A program made the translations under genes and the position numbers. Shown here piece by piece: positions 36,085 through 44,812 of a stretch of 63,133 bases of DNA (position 1 is its first letter; every line of letters starts with the position of its first letter). The notes beneath the pieces are model-generated. The model had not been told where the DNA came from. It worked only from the letters and a program-made list of their open reading frames with translations, and did not search any database. This DNA comes from an uncultured bacterium. GTDB lineage: Bacteria; Bdellovibrionota_C; UBA2361; JANWWW01. Where the stretch lies: NCBI GenBank assembly GCA_938038205.1, contig CALHSA010000002.1:1-63133 (forward strand), in the 5' to 3' direction.

Positions 36085-37016
36085 CTACCCTTCTTTGTCC
36101 TAATTATCAAACCAATTTGCAATAGATAAGGCTCAACAACATCCTCAATTGAATCTTCTGGCTCTCCACTAGTAGCTGCTAAAGATGATAATCCCACTGG
36201 ACCACCTTTAAATGGGCCATTTATTATGCTCAGAATCTTTTTATCCAGGTAATCCAAACCAAACTCTCCTATATCTAACATTCGACATACCTCCTGCGCA
36301 ACATTTAAATCTATTGAGCTTGAGCCGCGTATTAAAGCAAGATCTGAAGCTCTTTTTAAAATCCTATTTGCAACGCGCGGAGTACCCCTGCTTCTCGAGG
36401 CTAAAAATTCAGCTGCTTCATTAGTAAGATTTACCTGAAGTTTTGAAGCAGATTGCATAATAATCTTCGTTAAATCCTCTACAGAGTAAAAATCCAAACG
36501 TAAAATAATTCCAAATCTATCTCTTAATGGAGAGGATAATAAACCCGTACGAGTGGTGGCACCTATTAGGGTAAACGGTTTAAGTTTTATTTCTGACGTT
36601 CTTGCAAAAATGCCTTGCCCGGAAATTAAGTTTAATTTGTAGTCTTCCATGGCCGAGTATAGGATTTCTTCTACGGGTTTGGGTGTTCGATGAATTTCAT
36701 CAATAAACAGGATATCATTCTCCTCCAAACTACTTAAAATAGCTGCAAGATCGAATGGTTTTTCAAGAGCGGGTCCTGTGGTAGTAATTAGTTTTCTGCC
36801 AAGCTCAAGCGCAACAATATTCGCTAATGAGGTTTTACCCAGTCCCGGAGGACCAAATAGTAAAATATGATCAAGTGCTGTCCCTCTAATCGCAGCTGCT
36901 TTCGTAGCTGTTATCAAATTTTCTTTGACCGCCTCTTGCCCGATGAATTCTTCAAAGCCACGTGGTCGAAGAATGTTAGTTGTTTCAGTCTCTAAATCAT
37001 CACAAGTTGTTACCAT
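36021..37016 (-). CDS. ruvB: Holliday junction helicase RuvB
   Basis: RuvB is the AAA+ hexameric motor that drives branch migration with RuvA. The Walker A is FGPPGLGKTS (about residues 54-63), the Walker B is FIDEIHR (about 104-110), and the sensor 1 region reads LIGATTRTGLLSSPLRDRFG. The winged-helix C-terminus with PYLLQIGLIIRTKKGR is complete. Length is 331 aa from the ATG at 37016. The open frame continues into the tRNA-Thr gene, which cannot be coding. Just 9 nt separate it from tRNA-Thr, so the two are probably cotranscribed. ruvA and ruvC are not in the window. Confidence 0.96.
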   Translation of the reverse strand: MVTTCDDLETETTNILRPRGFEEFIGQEAVKENLITATKAAAIRGTALDHILLFGPPGLGKTSLANIVALELGRKLITTTGPALEKPFDLAAILSSLEENDILFIDEIHRTPKPVEEILYSAMEDYKLNLISGQGIFARTSEIKLKPFTLIGATTRTGLLSSPLRDRFGIILRLDFYSVEDLTKIIMQSASKLQVNLTNEAAEFLASRSRGTPRVANRILKRASDLALIRGSSSIDLNVAQEVCRMLDIGEFGLDYLDKKILSIINGPFKGGPVGLSSLAATSGEPEDSIEDVVEPYLLQIGLIIRTKKGRCITERGRRVLSGQSYSLFSL

Positions 37017-37025
37017 ACAGCCAAA

Positions 37026-37098
37026 AGCTGGCAGAGGGACTCGAACCCACAACCTGCTGATTACAAATCAGCTGCTCTGCCAATTGAGCTATGCCAGC
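37026..37098 (-). tRNA. tRNA-Thr (TGT)
   Basis: Minus strand: acceptor GCTGGCA/TGCCAGC, T-arm GGTTCGAGTCC, anticodon loop TTTGTAA giving TGT. CCA is not encoded. It lies directly upstream of ruvB and has its own promoter. Confidence 0.95.
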
Positions 37099-37107
37099 GC
37101 AAAAATA

Positions 37108-37136
37108 ATTCTAACAAACTGCAATAAACATCCCAA
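37108..37136 (-). promoter_or_regulatory. promoter of tRNA-Thr (and probably ruvB)
   Basis: On the minus strand TTGGGA (37131-37136), a 17-nt spacer and TAGAAT (37108-37113) lie 9 nt upstream of the tRNA. It is divergent from the rmlA start. Confidence 0.55.
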
Positions 37137-37144
37137 GATTTTTG

Positions 37145-37150
37145 TATAAT
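37145..37150 (+). promoter_or_regulatory. -10 element of the rml operon
   Basis: TATAAT ends 8 nt before the rmlA ATG at 37159, and the intervening CCAACTAG has no ribosome binding site. No good -35 is visible. The mRNA may be leaderless. Confidence 0.45.
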
Positions 37151-37158
37151 CCAACTAG

Positions 37159-37893
37159 ATGAAAGGAATTATTTTAGCTGGTGGACTTGGTACTAGACTT
37201 TACCCCTGTACTAGAGTGACAAATAAGCATCTTCTGCCAGTTTACAACAAACCGATGATTTATTACCCACTGGAAGCATTAATAAAACTTGGAATCACAG
37301 ACCTGATGATTGTTACAGGTGGCCATTACGCAGGTGACTTTCTTAAACTATTAGGCAATGGAAAGGAGTTTGGATTAAAACACCTAAATTACACTTTCCA
37401 AGAGAGAGAAGGAGGCATAGCTGAAGCACTGAGTCTGTGTGAGCATTTTGTTGGAGAAGATAGCATGGTGGTAATTTTAGGTGACAATATATTTGAAAAA
37501 ACCCTTGTGAGAGCATATCAAAAATTTCTCAACAAAGGAGCAAAAGGTGCCTTAATTTGTTTAAAGGAAGTTGAAGATGCTCAAAGATTTGGTGTAGCAG
37601 AGTTTGACGGCAACAACAAACTATTACGAATAATAGAAAAGCCTACAACTCCTCCAACAAACTTTGCTGTCACTGGTGCTTACATGTATGATAAAACTGT
37701 TTTTCACTATATTAAAAAATGTAAACCCAGTGAAAGGGGAGAGCTAGAAATAACTGACGTTAACAACTTCTATATTCAAGATGGATTAATGGATTACCAT
37801 ATAATAGATGGTTGGTGGAGTGATGCTGGTACATTTGATTCTTTGCTTAGAGCCTCGACCTTAGTTCAACAAACTGGAGCAAATAATGACTAG
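37159..37893 (+). CDS. rmlA: glucose-1-phosphate thymidylyltransferase, short form
   Basis: RmlA makes dTDP-glucose from glucose-1-phosphate and dTTP. The N-terminal signature GIILAGGLGTRLYPCT (residues 3-18) and LPVYNKPMIYYPLE are clear, with GDNIFEK carrying the metal-binding Asp. At 244 aa it lacks the ~45-residue C-terminal helical part of the E. coli/Pseudomonas RmlA, as in shorter bacterial and archaeal relatives. It is first in the rmlA-rmlB-rmlD-manC operon; it overlaps rmlB by 8 nt. Confidence 0.88.
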   Translation: MKGIILAGGLGTRLYPCTRVTNKHLLPVYNKPMIYYPLEALIKLGITDLMIVTGGHYAGDFLKLLGNGKEFGLKHLNYTFQEREGGIAEALSLCEHFVGEDSMVVILGDNIFEKTLVRAYQKFLNKGAKGALICLKEVEDAQRFGVAEFDGNNKLLRIIEKPTTPPTNFAVTGAYMYDKTVFHYIKKCKPSERGELEITDVNNFYIQDGLMDYHIIDGWWSDAGTFDSLLRASTLVQQTGANND

Positions 37894-38896
37894 ATGTATC
37901 GTAACAGGTGGAGCCGGGTTCATAGGATCTAATTTTGTAAGACTGATTGTAAAAAAACAGGTATTTGACAAAGTTGTTGTTATTGACAAATTAGGATTTG
38001 GTGGCTTTTTAGAAAATCTCTCTGATGTTCTCGGAAAAATAACTTTTATCAAGGAAGACCTGTGTAATTTTTCTAGTGTTTTAAGAATTTTTGAAGAATT
38101 TAAACCAACTCACGTTTTTCATTTTGCAGCAGAAACTCATGTCGATAGATCAATTATAGATCCCTCTTCCTTTATAAAAAGTAATATATTGGGAACTTAC
38201 TCTATTCTTGAAGGAGCAAAAAAGAATAGCGCGGAAAGATTAATACATGTTTCTACTGATGAAGTTTATGGTTCAGCTGATTCTGGAGAAATTTTCACGG
38301 AGCAAAGCTCATTAAATCCCAGTAGTCCATACTCAGCCTCAAAAGCATCAAGCGATCTTTTATGTTTAAGCTACTACAAAACTTTTAACCTCCCTGTTAT
38401 CATCACAAGATCCTCAAACAATTTTGGGCCGTATCAACTCCCTGAAAAATTCATACCTGTAGTGATTACAAATTTACTCGAAGATAAAGAAATTCCTATA
38501 TACGGCACTGGTAAGAATATAAGAAACTGGATATATGTAGATGATAACTGTGAAGCAATTCTGCAGTGCGGTCTGTTTGGTAAAATTGGCCAAGTTTATA
38601 ACATAAGCGCTGATAATTCAAATGAAATTGAGAACGTTAATCTAGCAAAAAAAATTTGTAAGATTTTAAAAAAACCAGAGAGTTTAATTAAGTTTGTTCA
38701 AGATCGGCCAGGACACGACTTCTGTTATAGAATAGATAACTCCAAAATTAAAAATGAACTTAACTGGCGCCCGAAAGTAGACCTTGATACTGGTTTACAA
38801 ATGACAATAAATTGGTATCTTGAAAATGAAAATTGGTGGCGTAAAAGGAAAAAGGAGTTAGAAGAATATTACCAGCAGAATTATGGAGGTCGATAA
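37886..38896 (+). CDS. rmlB: dTDP-glucose 4,6-dehydratase
   Basis: RmlB is an extended short-chain dehydrogenase that converts dTDP-glucose to the 4-keto-6-deoxy sugar. The NAD motif GGAGFIGSNF is at residues 8-17. The HFAAETHVDRSI sequence and the STDEVYG segment with the catalytic Asp-Glu are typical, and the YSASKASSD motif carries Tyr and Lys. Length is 336 aa. It overlaps rmlA by 8 nt and rmlD by 14 nt. Confidence 0.95.
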   Translation: MTRCIVTGGAGFIGSNFVRLIVKKQVFDKVVVIDKLGFGGFLENLSDVLGKITFIKEDLCNFSSVLRIFEEFKPTHVFHFAAETHVDRSIIDPSSFIKSNILGTYSILEGAKKNSAERLIHVSTDEVYGSADSGEIFTEQSSLNPSSPYSASKASSDLLCLSYYKTFNLPVIITRSSNNFGPYQLPEKFIPVVITNLLEDKEIPIYGTGKNIRNWIYVDDNCEAILQCGLFGKIGQVYNISADNSNEIENVNLAKKICKILKKPESLIKFVQDRPGHDFCYRIDNSKIKNELNWRPKVDLDTGLQMTINWYLENENWWRKRKKELEEYYQQNYGGR

Positions 38897-39716
38897 AGTA
38901 GTTGTTTTTGGAAGCTCAGGTCAGCTTGGTCAAACTTTAAGAAGAAAATTTAATTGGTCAGGTCCAACATCAAAAGAATTAGATATAACTGATTCCGCTA
39001 AGGTTACTCGATTTCTTAAAGGAACCAGGCCAACAGTAGTTATAAACTGCGCTGCATTTACGAATGTTGATGAAGCTGAAATAAAAACTCAATCATGCTA
39101 CAGTACAAATCTCAAATCAGTAAAAATACTCTCTGAATTAGCTATCGACTTAAACTTTTATTTTATACAAATCTCAACAGATTATGTTTTTGATGGTGTA
39201 AAAGGAGATTATTCTGAAACAGATCATGTTAATCCAATTAATTTTTACGGTTTAACGAAAGCTTGGTCCGAAAAATTTGTTCCTAGAGGCAGCCTTATTA
39301 TAAGAACTGCTCATCTTTTTTCTGATTTCAAGCCTAATATTATATCTTTTTTCTTAAAAAAGATTACTGAGGGATCTCAAATTCAGGTCGTTGTTGATCA
39401 GGTGGTTTCAATAACTTATGCTGAGCATTTAGCTGATTTTATTCATTGGTGTGTAAATAATCGACCAGATGGAATATACCATTTTGTAAACGAGGGATCG
39501 GTAACATGGCTCAATGTTGTACAACTAATTGCAGAGTTAAAAGGTTTAGATATCAAAGTATCTGAGATCTCGTTTCAAGAATTAGGAAGAATTGCAGCTA
39601 GACCTTTAAGGTCAAATCTCCAAGTTTGTAGAGTGAATAAAATTTTTAATGTAAAAAATTGGGAAATTGCGCTAAAAGAATACTTATGTAAAAATATTCC
39701 AGAAAAATGGACGTAG
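38883..39716 (+). CDS. rmlD: dTDP-4-dehydrorhamnose reductase
   Basis: RmlD reduces the 4-keto group to give dTDP-L-rhamnose. It has VVVFGSSGQLGQTL at its N-terminus (about 6-19), NCAAFTNVDEAE, STDYVFDG and the catalytic YGLTKAWSE. Length is 277 aa. The preceding 3,5-epimerase RmlC, which acts between RmlB and RmlD, is not in this cluster. The Rossmann loop GSSGQLG fits NADPH/NADH binding. Overlaps rmlB by 14 nt and manC by 10 nt. Confidence 0.92.
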   Translation: MEVDKVVVFGSSGQLGQTLRRKFNWSGPTSKELDITDSAKVTRFLKGTRPTVVINCAAFTNVDEAEIKTQSCYSTNLKSVKILSELAIDLNFYFIQISTDYVFDGVKGDYSETDHVNPINFYGLTKAWSEKFVPRGSLIIRTAHLFSDFKPNIISFFLKKITEGSQIQVVVDQVVSITYAEHLADFIHWCVNNRPDGIYHFVNEGSVTWLNVVQLIAELKGLDIKVSEISFQELGRIAARPLRSNLQVCRVNKIFNVKNWEIALKEYLCKNIPEKWT

Positions 39717-40768
39717 GGGTTCTACTCGCGGGAGGAGTTGGATCAAGGTTTTGGCCTTTAAGTAAAAAACATAAACCAAAGCAGTTTTTAATGAATTTAA
39801 ATGGAAAAAGTTTTCTAAAGACCGCTTCAGAAAGATTAGATTTAATTTTTGATGGCATTGAATTTAAAAAGATCGTGGTAACTCAGGCATCATATCAGAA
39901 ACTTGTAGAAGCTGATGTTCCTGATGCTTTGATATTATCAGAGCATGAACCAAGAAACACTGCACCAGCGGTAGCTTTTGCAGTCGCGAAAAGTTTATCA
40001 CTTGGTGCTAAACGCATGGTTATAATGCCTGCAGATCATTGGTTCAATAAAGAGAGCGAGATTGTTAGATCAATAAAACTTGCTTTAGATTTTGTAAACG
40101 AATCTCCTCTTTTAGTGTTGTTTGGAACCCAGCCTTTGTTTCCGCACACTGGGTATGGGTATATAAAAATTGGGGAAAGTGTTAATCGTGGCAGATTTGA
40201 ATCAATTAAATATGTAAGAAGATTTTTTGAAAAACCTAATCTTGAAAGAGCAAAACAATACGTTGAAAGTGGGAATTTTCTTTGGAATATGGGAATATTT
40301 GTTTGGACGGTAAACTCAATTTTAAAAGCCTTCGAGGATGAATTACCAGAGTATTATGACGCTATCCTTGAAATGGCTGATATGTTTAAGTTAGGTGAAC
40401 CGATACCTGAAATAGCAAAAAAATTATTAAAGCTTGAGCCGGTCTCCATAGATATCGGTTTAGTTGAAAGAGTTCGTAACATTGCTGTTTGCATCGTTAG
40501 TGATTCAGGATGGAATGATATTGGTAGCCTTAGGGTATGGATTGATTTGATAGAATCTCATGGAGCACAAAGCAATAAGCACATCTCGGTTGATTCCGAA
40601 GATGTTAAAGTGTTCTCAGAGGATGGTTTGATAGTAACAATTGGAATTAAGGATGTGATAATAGTGAAAAAGGATGATATAGTGCTAATCTGTTCTGAGG
40701 ATAAGATTCAAGAAGTTGGGAAAATTCCCAGAATACTGGCCGAAAAGGGATTAGACGAATATATCTAA
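39707..40768 (+). CDS. manC: mannose-1-phosphate guanylyltransferase
   Basis: It makes GDP-mannose from mannose-1-phosphate and GTP. The nucleotidyl-transferase signature GVLLAGGVGSRFWPLSKKHKPKQFL is at residues 4-28 (split: AGGVGSRFWPLS, then KPKQFL). Other landmarks are EPRNTAPAVAFA, MPADHWF and FFEKPN. At 353 aa it lacks the C-terminal isomerase domain of bifunctional ManC/AlgA enzymes. It is last in the operon and suggests that mannose- or fucose-type sugars join rhamnose in a surface polymer. Confidence 0.93.
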   Translation: MDVGVLLAGGVGSRFWPLSKKHKPKQFLMNLNGKSFLKTASERLDLIFDGIEFKKIVVTQASYQKLVEADVPDALILSEHEPRNTAPAVAFAVAKSLSLGAKRMVIMPADHWFNKESEIVRSIKLALDFVNESPLLVLFGTQPLFPHTGYGYIKIGESVNRGRFESIKYVRRFFEKPNLERAKQYVESGNFLWNMGIFVWTVNSILKAFEDELPEYYDAILEMADMFKLGEPIPEIAKKLLKLEPVSIDIGLVERVRNIAVCIVSDSGWNDIGSLRVWIDLIESHGAQSNKHISVDSEDVKVFSEDGLIVTIGIKDVIIVKKDDIVLICSEDKIQEVGKIPRILAEKGLDEYI

Positions 40769-40777
40769 AGGAGGTGA
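40766..40777 (+). other. perfect Shine-Dalgarno-like sequence with no gene behind it
   Basis: TAAAGGAGGTGA starts at the manC stop codon and is complementary over its length to the usual 16S rRNA 3' end. No start codon with an open frame follows; a GTG inside it is stopped after three codons. Read on the other strand it equals the 16S 3'-terminal sequence. It may be part of a weak two-part hairpin between the convergent genes. Confidence 0.4.
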
Positions 40778-40781
40778 GCTT

Positions 40782-43505
40782 TTAACCCAAGCCTTTTAGG
40801 AAAACATCTTTAGAAGTTGATCTCTCGGTGTTTGAGTCGTTTACTCTATCTGCCTCTACTAAATTTGCTCTAACTCCAGGATTAACTCCAAAAGGAGCTA
40901 TTTGAGATAAAATTTGTATTGTCTTCTTGATGTCCTTAGTTTGTGAAAAAACCTCAAAAAATAACTGATTATCATCACCATTGTTAGTTGAAATCCAGTA
41001 CAGTGTTGGTTCTAATGGTATGGCGAAAGCAGAGCTACCTAGATCAGAAGTAATGAAAAACTGAGATTCAACTCCCTTAATCGTTCTTAACTGATTTATA
41101 ACCTCAACTTGTTGGGGTAATAAGTTATATAGCTTTGCAGTTTGATGAAACTTAGCTGGATCTTGACGCAAGAAAATTTTGTAAGCACTATTTTGAATTA
41201 AAGCTTGCCCTCCTGAGCCCTCATAAAAATCATCTCCGCTTTGACTAGCAGCAATAACTATACCTTTTCTCTTTCTGTACAATCTAAATGCTGTTTCAAC
41301 AGTTTGAGAGCTAGTTTTTCCTATTAAATCATGAGCTTCATCAAAAACAAGGATCTTTCTAGTATCTAACTCTTTTGGATCATTCATGACTGTATCGGCC
41401 CATAACATGGCCACTTTCAAAAAAACCTTCTGAAGATTTTGATTCCTACTTAATGCTTTTAAATCAAAAACAATAAACCTCTCCTTTAACTCAAGTTTTC
41501 CAGGCCTATCAAAAAAACGAGAGTAAGTACCTTCGCCGTAATAATCATACAATAGGTTGGCTACTCTCTGGCGAATTGCAGCCATTTCCGGCGTTTCTTC
41601 AATTTTTCTAGGAGCTCTTAAAACATTTACAACGTCAGATAAAATAAACTCCCTTCTCCTGGGCCCTTCAAAATATATCCTATGCGCTTCTATCAGAGAT
41701 TCCAAAACAGCTACTCTCTCAAGTCTATCAGCATTCTCCAAACCAGCCATGTCAAGAATAATATCTGCACACAAATCCAGTAAATCCTTATAATCCTCAT
41801 GATTAGGATCTGGTGGTGTATTTCCAAGCCGTGCTAAAAAGTTCATGGAGGGAGCTTTTGCAGGTGAAGCTTCATAGACTCTTCCTCCAAAGATTTCAGC
41901 TACTTTTACAAAACCACAAGGTTGTCCTTGCATTCCCTTATCAAATATGAAAGTTATAGCAGGTTTCTCAATTATGCCGGAGATAGTTTTAGAAAAATGT
42001 CCTCGGTTTAAATGAATAATCAAAAAATTTAGAAGATAGCTTTTCCCAGCACCCGATACACCGGAAATTAACACATTTGGCGCCACTTGAGAGTCATACA
42101 AATCAAATCCAACTAATTCTCTACACCATAAGCTAGGAAGTATTAAGAGTTTATTTTCAGAACCTTTCCAGTTACCAAATGCTGGAACTAAATTTGGAGC
42201 TAAAGAACTCCGAATATAATTAGTCCACCCCGGACCATCAGTTATTGGATCATAAGCACCAGGAAGGCAGTGTATCATAGCTCCTAGATCTGAAATATCA
42301 TGCACCATACCCCTTGCTCCATTCATCTGGCTTATGTTAGAAATAGCAGCTTCCGCAGCTTTTTGTACCTCCTCTTTAGTTTTGCCAATCAAAAGTTGAT
42401 GAACTCCTATTTTTACTAGCTGACATTTCTTTTCATACATATCCTGAAGGATTTCTTTTATCCCTTTATACTGAGTCCCAAGTTTTTGGTTGTACCCAAA
42501 AGGAGTGTACAATCGCAAAGCTAGCAGATTATTTAGTGTTTCAAGCCTTTTTACTTGATCCTCAAAAGGCTCTTTGGAAAAGGTTACTGTTAAGATATTC
42601 TCGCAGGGTATAAAAAGAAGTTGCATAATTTGAAAAGGGGTCAACTCTCTTGGAATCTTGGTCATTGAAACAACCTTATAGTAAAACCCATCTTTTTTAA
42701 TTAATCCGTTCTCTGGGTGCTCTAGTGGTGTTTCAGAAATTTGATTTGATAACCAATCTAAAGGGTCCCAATTTGGTGTAGGATTAGAAACTGTTCTCCC
42801 CTTTTTTATTGAGTTTCTTTTGACACTTCTTTTATTTAAGATTGGATAAAGAATATCAATTAAATTCTGTGCATTAATACGTTTTAGATAAAGTTTCATG
42901 CTGTTTAACTGATGAACCTTGCCGGCAATTATGTTATTAAATTTTTCAGAGTAAATTTTATACTGAGCCTCTATTCCTAATGATTCTTTTTCGGATGAGA
43001 AAAGTTTAAGAGACTGCTTTATATTTTCTATGAATGTTGAAAAAAAACCTTTTACTCGCCAAGGGGGATCATATCTAAAGGCTATAATATATCTCATCTT
43101 ACGTGGACGAAGCGCATACTCACCTTGCTCTGCAGTTCTTAACAACATATGCGCCCATTTTTTACTTATCCAACCTGCTGTATTATTTAATGGATACTGA
43201 ATTAAATTTTTATAAATTAAATCATGAACATCAAATGTTGTTATAACCGAGATTTGAACCGAAATATCATCAGGAAGTGAGTCTAAAAACCCATGAAAAG
43301 ATTTATTAAATTCTAGTGCATCAGAATCAGAGACATTAACTATTGAAATCGGCTCAAATTCAAAAATTGACCATAAGCTAGCATCATGATGAATAAAGAG
43401 CCCATTCTTTTCATCATAACTGGCATATGGGAGTAAACTTGCAAAACTCTCTTCGTGTTCATATATCCTTTTTTTTTGAATATAACTAAGCGATACCATT
43501 CCCAA
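40782..43505 (-). CDS. TraC/VirB4-type conjugation ATPase
   Basis: VirB4-family ATPases power type IV secretion and conjugative pilus assembly. The 907-aa protein begins with the TraC-type N-terminal domain (LLPYASYDEKNGLFIHHDAS). The Walker A SGVSGAGKSYLLNF lies near residue 485, and the Walker B ILVFDEAHDLIGKTSS near 720. The SQSGDDF motif and the C-terminal FLRQDPAKF stretch are also typical. There is no signal or clear membrane span. The sole neighbour in the unit is a 403-aa unknown protein 45 nt upstream. No other tra/vir gene, relaxase or transposase is visible here, so this is an orphan or part of a split system. Confidence 0.88.
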   Translation of the reverse strand: MGMVSLSYIQKKRIYEHEESFASLLPYASYDEKNGLFIHHDASLWSIFEFEPISIVNVSDSDALEFNKSFHGFLDSLPDDISVQISVITTFDVHDLIYKNLIQYPLNNTAGWISKKWAHMLLRTAEQGEYALRPRKMRYIIAFRYDPPWRVKGFFSTFIENIKQSLKLFSSEKESLGIEAQYKIYSEKFNNIIAGKVHQLNSMKLYLKRINAQNLIDILYPILNKRSVKRNSIKKGRTVSNPTPNWDPLDWLSNQISETPLEHPENGLIKKDGFYYKVVSMTKIPRELTPFQIMQLLFIPCENILTVTFSKEPFEDQVKRLETLNNLLALRLYTPFGYNQKLGTQYKGIKEILQDMYEKKCQLVKIGVHQLLIGKTKEEVQKAAEAAISNISQMNGARGMVHDISDLGAMIHCLPGAYDPITDGPGWTNYIRSSLAPNLVPAFGNWKGSENKLLILPSLWCRELVGFDLYDSQVAPNVLISGVSGAGKSYLLNFLIIHLNRGHFSKTISGIIEKPAITFIFDKGMQGQPCGFVKVAEIFGGRVYEASPAKAPSMNFLARLGNTPPDPNHEDYKDLLDLCADIILDMAGLENADRLERVAVLESLIEAHRIYFEGPRRREFILSDVVNVLRAPRKIEETPEMAAIRQRVANLLYDYYGEGTYSRFFDRPGKLELKERFIVFDLKALSRNQNLQKVFLKVAMLWADTVMNDPKELDTRKILVFDEAHDLIGKTSSQTVETAFRLYRKRKGIVIAASQSGDDFYEGSGGQALIQNSAYKIFLRQDPAKFHQTAKLYNLLPQQVEVINQLRTIKGVESQFFITSDLGSSAFAIPLEPTLYWISTNNGDDNQLFFEVFSQTKDIKKTIQILSQIAPFGVNPGVRANLVEADRVNDSNTERSTSKDVFLKGLG

Positions 43506-43550
43506 CTATAAAATCAAAAAATTTCTTACTTTGATTCATGCTTTCAGAGG

Positions 43551-44762
43551 TTACTTTTTTTTTATGATTGGGTCAATTATAGGCACTAAACAGGCTAATT
43601 TTGAGAGTTTATTGATTAACTCATCGTTTAGAACTGTTTGCTCTTCAACAAGTTTGCGCCCGTAGAAATCTACTATCGCTCTTGAAACCACTTGACCTGA
43701 CTCAAGTTGATTTAAGCCCACTACAACCTCATCTTGAGATATTGAGCTATCAATAGAGTTCAAAATCTTCATCATCTGATCTCTACTAATTTTTCTTGGC
43801 ATCGTTAAAATTTTAGCAGTTGGCAACGTCATTAAATCCCGAACAAAAGTACTTAAACTATTTTTAATTTTTTCATCAGCTGGTAGATTATTAATTCCCG
43901 AAATAAAAATATATGCTCCATTTGGCCTAAATATACCTCGAGGAAAAGAAATTGCTTGGAATTCTTTTGCAACCAAAAATACCTGCTCTATTAAGCTTAG
44001 TTCAACACTATGACCCTCATAATAGTTTGCTAGCCTATGAAAAATCTCTGTTATTTCTTTATCTTTAAGCTTGATCGAGGTCATTATTGCTAAATCTTTA
44101 AGACGCGATGAAATAGAGTGGTATGGTAGTCTATCAAAGATAAAATCCTGAATTTGCTGTTTAAAGGCTACTCCTGCTAAGGTTGCAACTAATCCGGCTC
44201 TTAAAGTATAGGAATCATCCATATTAGACATGATGCCTGCACTCAATAATGAAAATTTTTTCAGATTATTCAAGGGTTTCCCGGTTAAATCTTTGAGGTG
44301 TTCCTCATAAAAAGTTAACTCCTCTTTAGTAGTTACAAAAGCTTTAAGATCGAACTGAGAAAACGAACTGTTTTTGAGAATTATTTTTGCAAAGTTTTTC
44401 TTGTCTGGCTTGTTAACTGATTTAAACCAGTAAAAGTAATCTATTATTTTATCTACGAACGCCTGAATGGACGTCTCTTCAGGAACATATTTTAACTTTA
44501 TTCCCTCTGAGTTTGCGAGCTTAACTAGATCCTGACTTGTTGTTACGATTGGAAGATTTGATTTGCTTAAAAGATTTAATTCAGAAAGATCTAGGTCAGA
44601 GGATTCAAGTATTACAACACCAGAATTAGGATCATTAACAACTTCTCCCAAATTATTACCATTAATGCACTCAGTTTTTAATCCTCGATTGTAAAATCTC
44701 TCCAGTAATCCTTCAAGATTCGTGCCCCCTCCAAGGATATAAACGGAGAATTTTTCTATCAC
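43551..44762 (-). CDS. unknown protein paired with TraC-like ATPase
   Basis: I do not recognise the 403-aa protein. Residues 1-~110 show the beta-alpha rhythm of a receiver domain: FSVYILGGGTNLEGLLERF, GVVILESSDL, LPIVTTS, KLKYVPEETS. The phospho-acceptor Asp is absent (VVILESSD), so it would be a pseudo-receiver. Residues ~170-300 are helical, and EIFHRLANYYEGHSVELSLIE with FLVAKEFQAISF resembles an HD-GYP-like helical bundle lacking its metal ligands. Both readings are inference. It starts at GTG 44762 and is followed 45 nt later by the TraC-like gene. It is divergent from pepA. Confidence 0.6.
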   Translation of the reverse strand: MIEKFSVYILGGGTNLEGLLERFYNRGLKTECINGNNLGEVVNDPNSGVVILESSDLDLSELNLLSKSNLPIVTTSQDLVKLANSEGIKLKYVPEETSIQAFVDKIIDYFYWFKSVNKPDKKNFAKIILKNSSFSQFDLKAFVTTKEELTFYEEHLKDLTGKPLNNLKKFSLLSAGIMSNMDDSYTLRAGLVATLAGVAFKQQIQDFIFDRLPYHSISSRLKDLAIMTSIKLKDKEITEIFHRLANYYEGHSVELSLIEQVFLVAKEFQAISFPRGIFRPNGAYIFISGINNLPADEKIKNSLSTFVRDLMTLPTAKILTMPRKISRDQMMKILNSIDSSISQDEVVVGLNQLESGQVVSRAIVDFYGRKLVEEQTVLNDELINKLSKLACLVPIIDPIIKKK

Positions 44763-44812
44763 GATAGAGATTTATCGTCAAAAACTGTAAAATATTGAGA
44801 CCTTTATACGGA

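Noticed and set aside
37017-37052. N-terminal extension of RuvB
   Set aside because: It would be translated from the tRNA-Thr gene.
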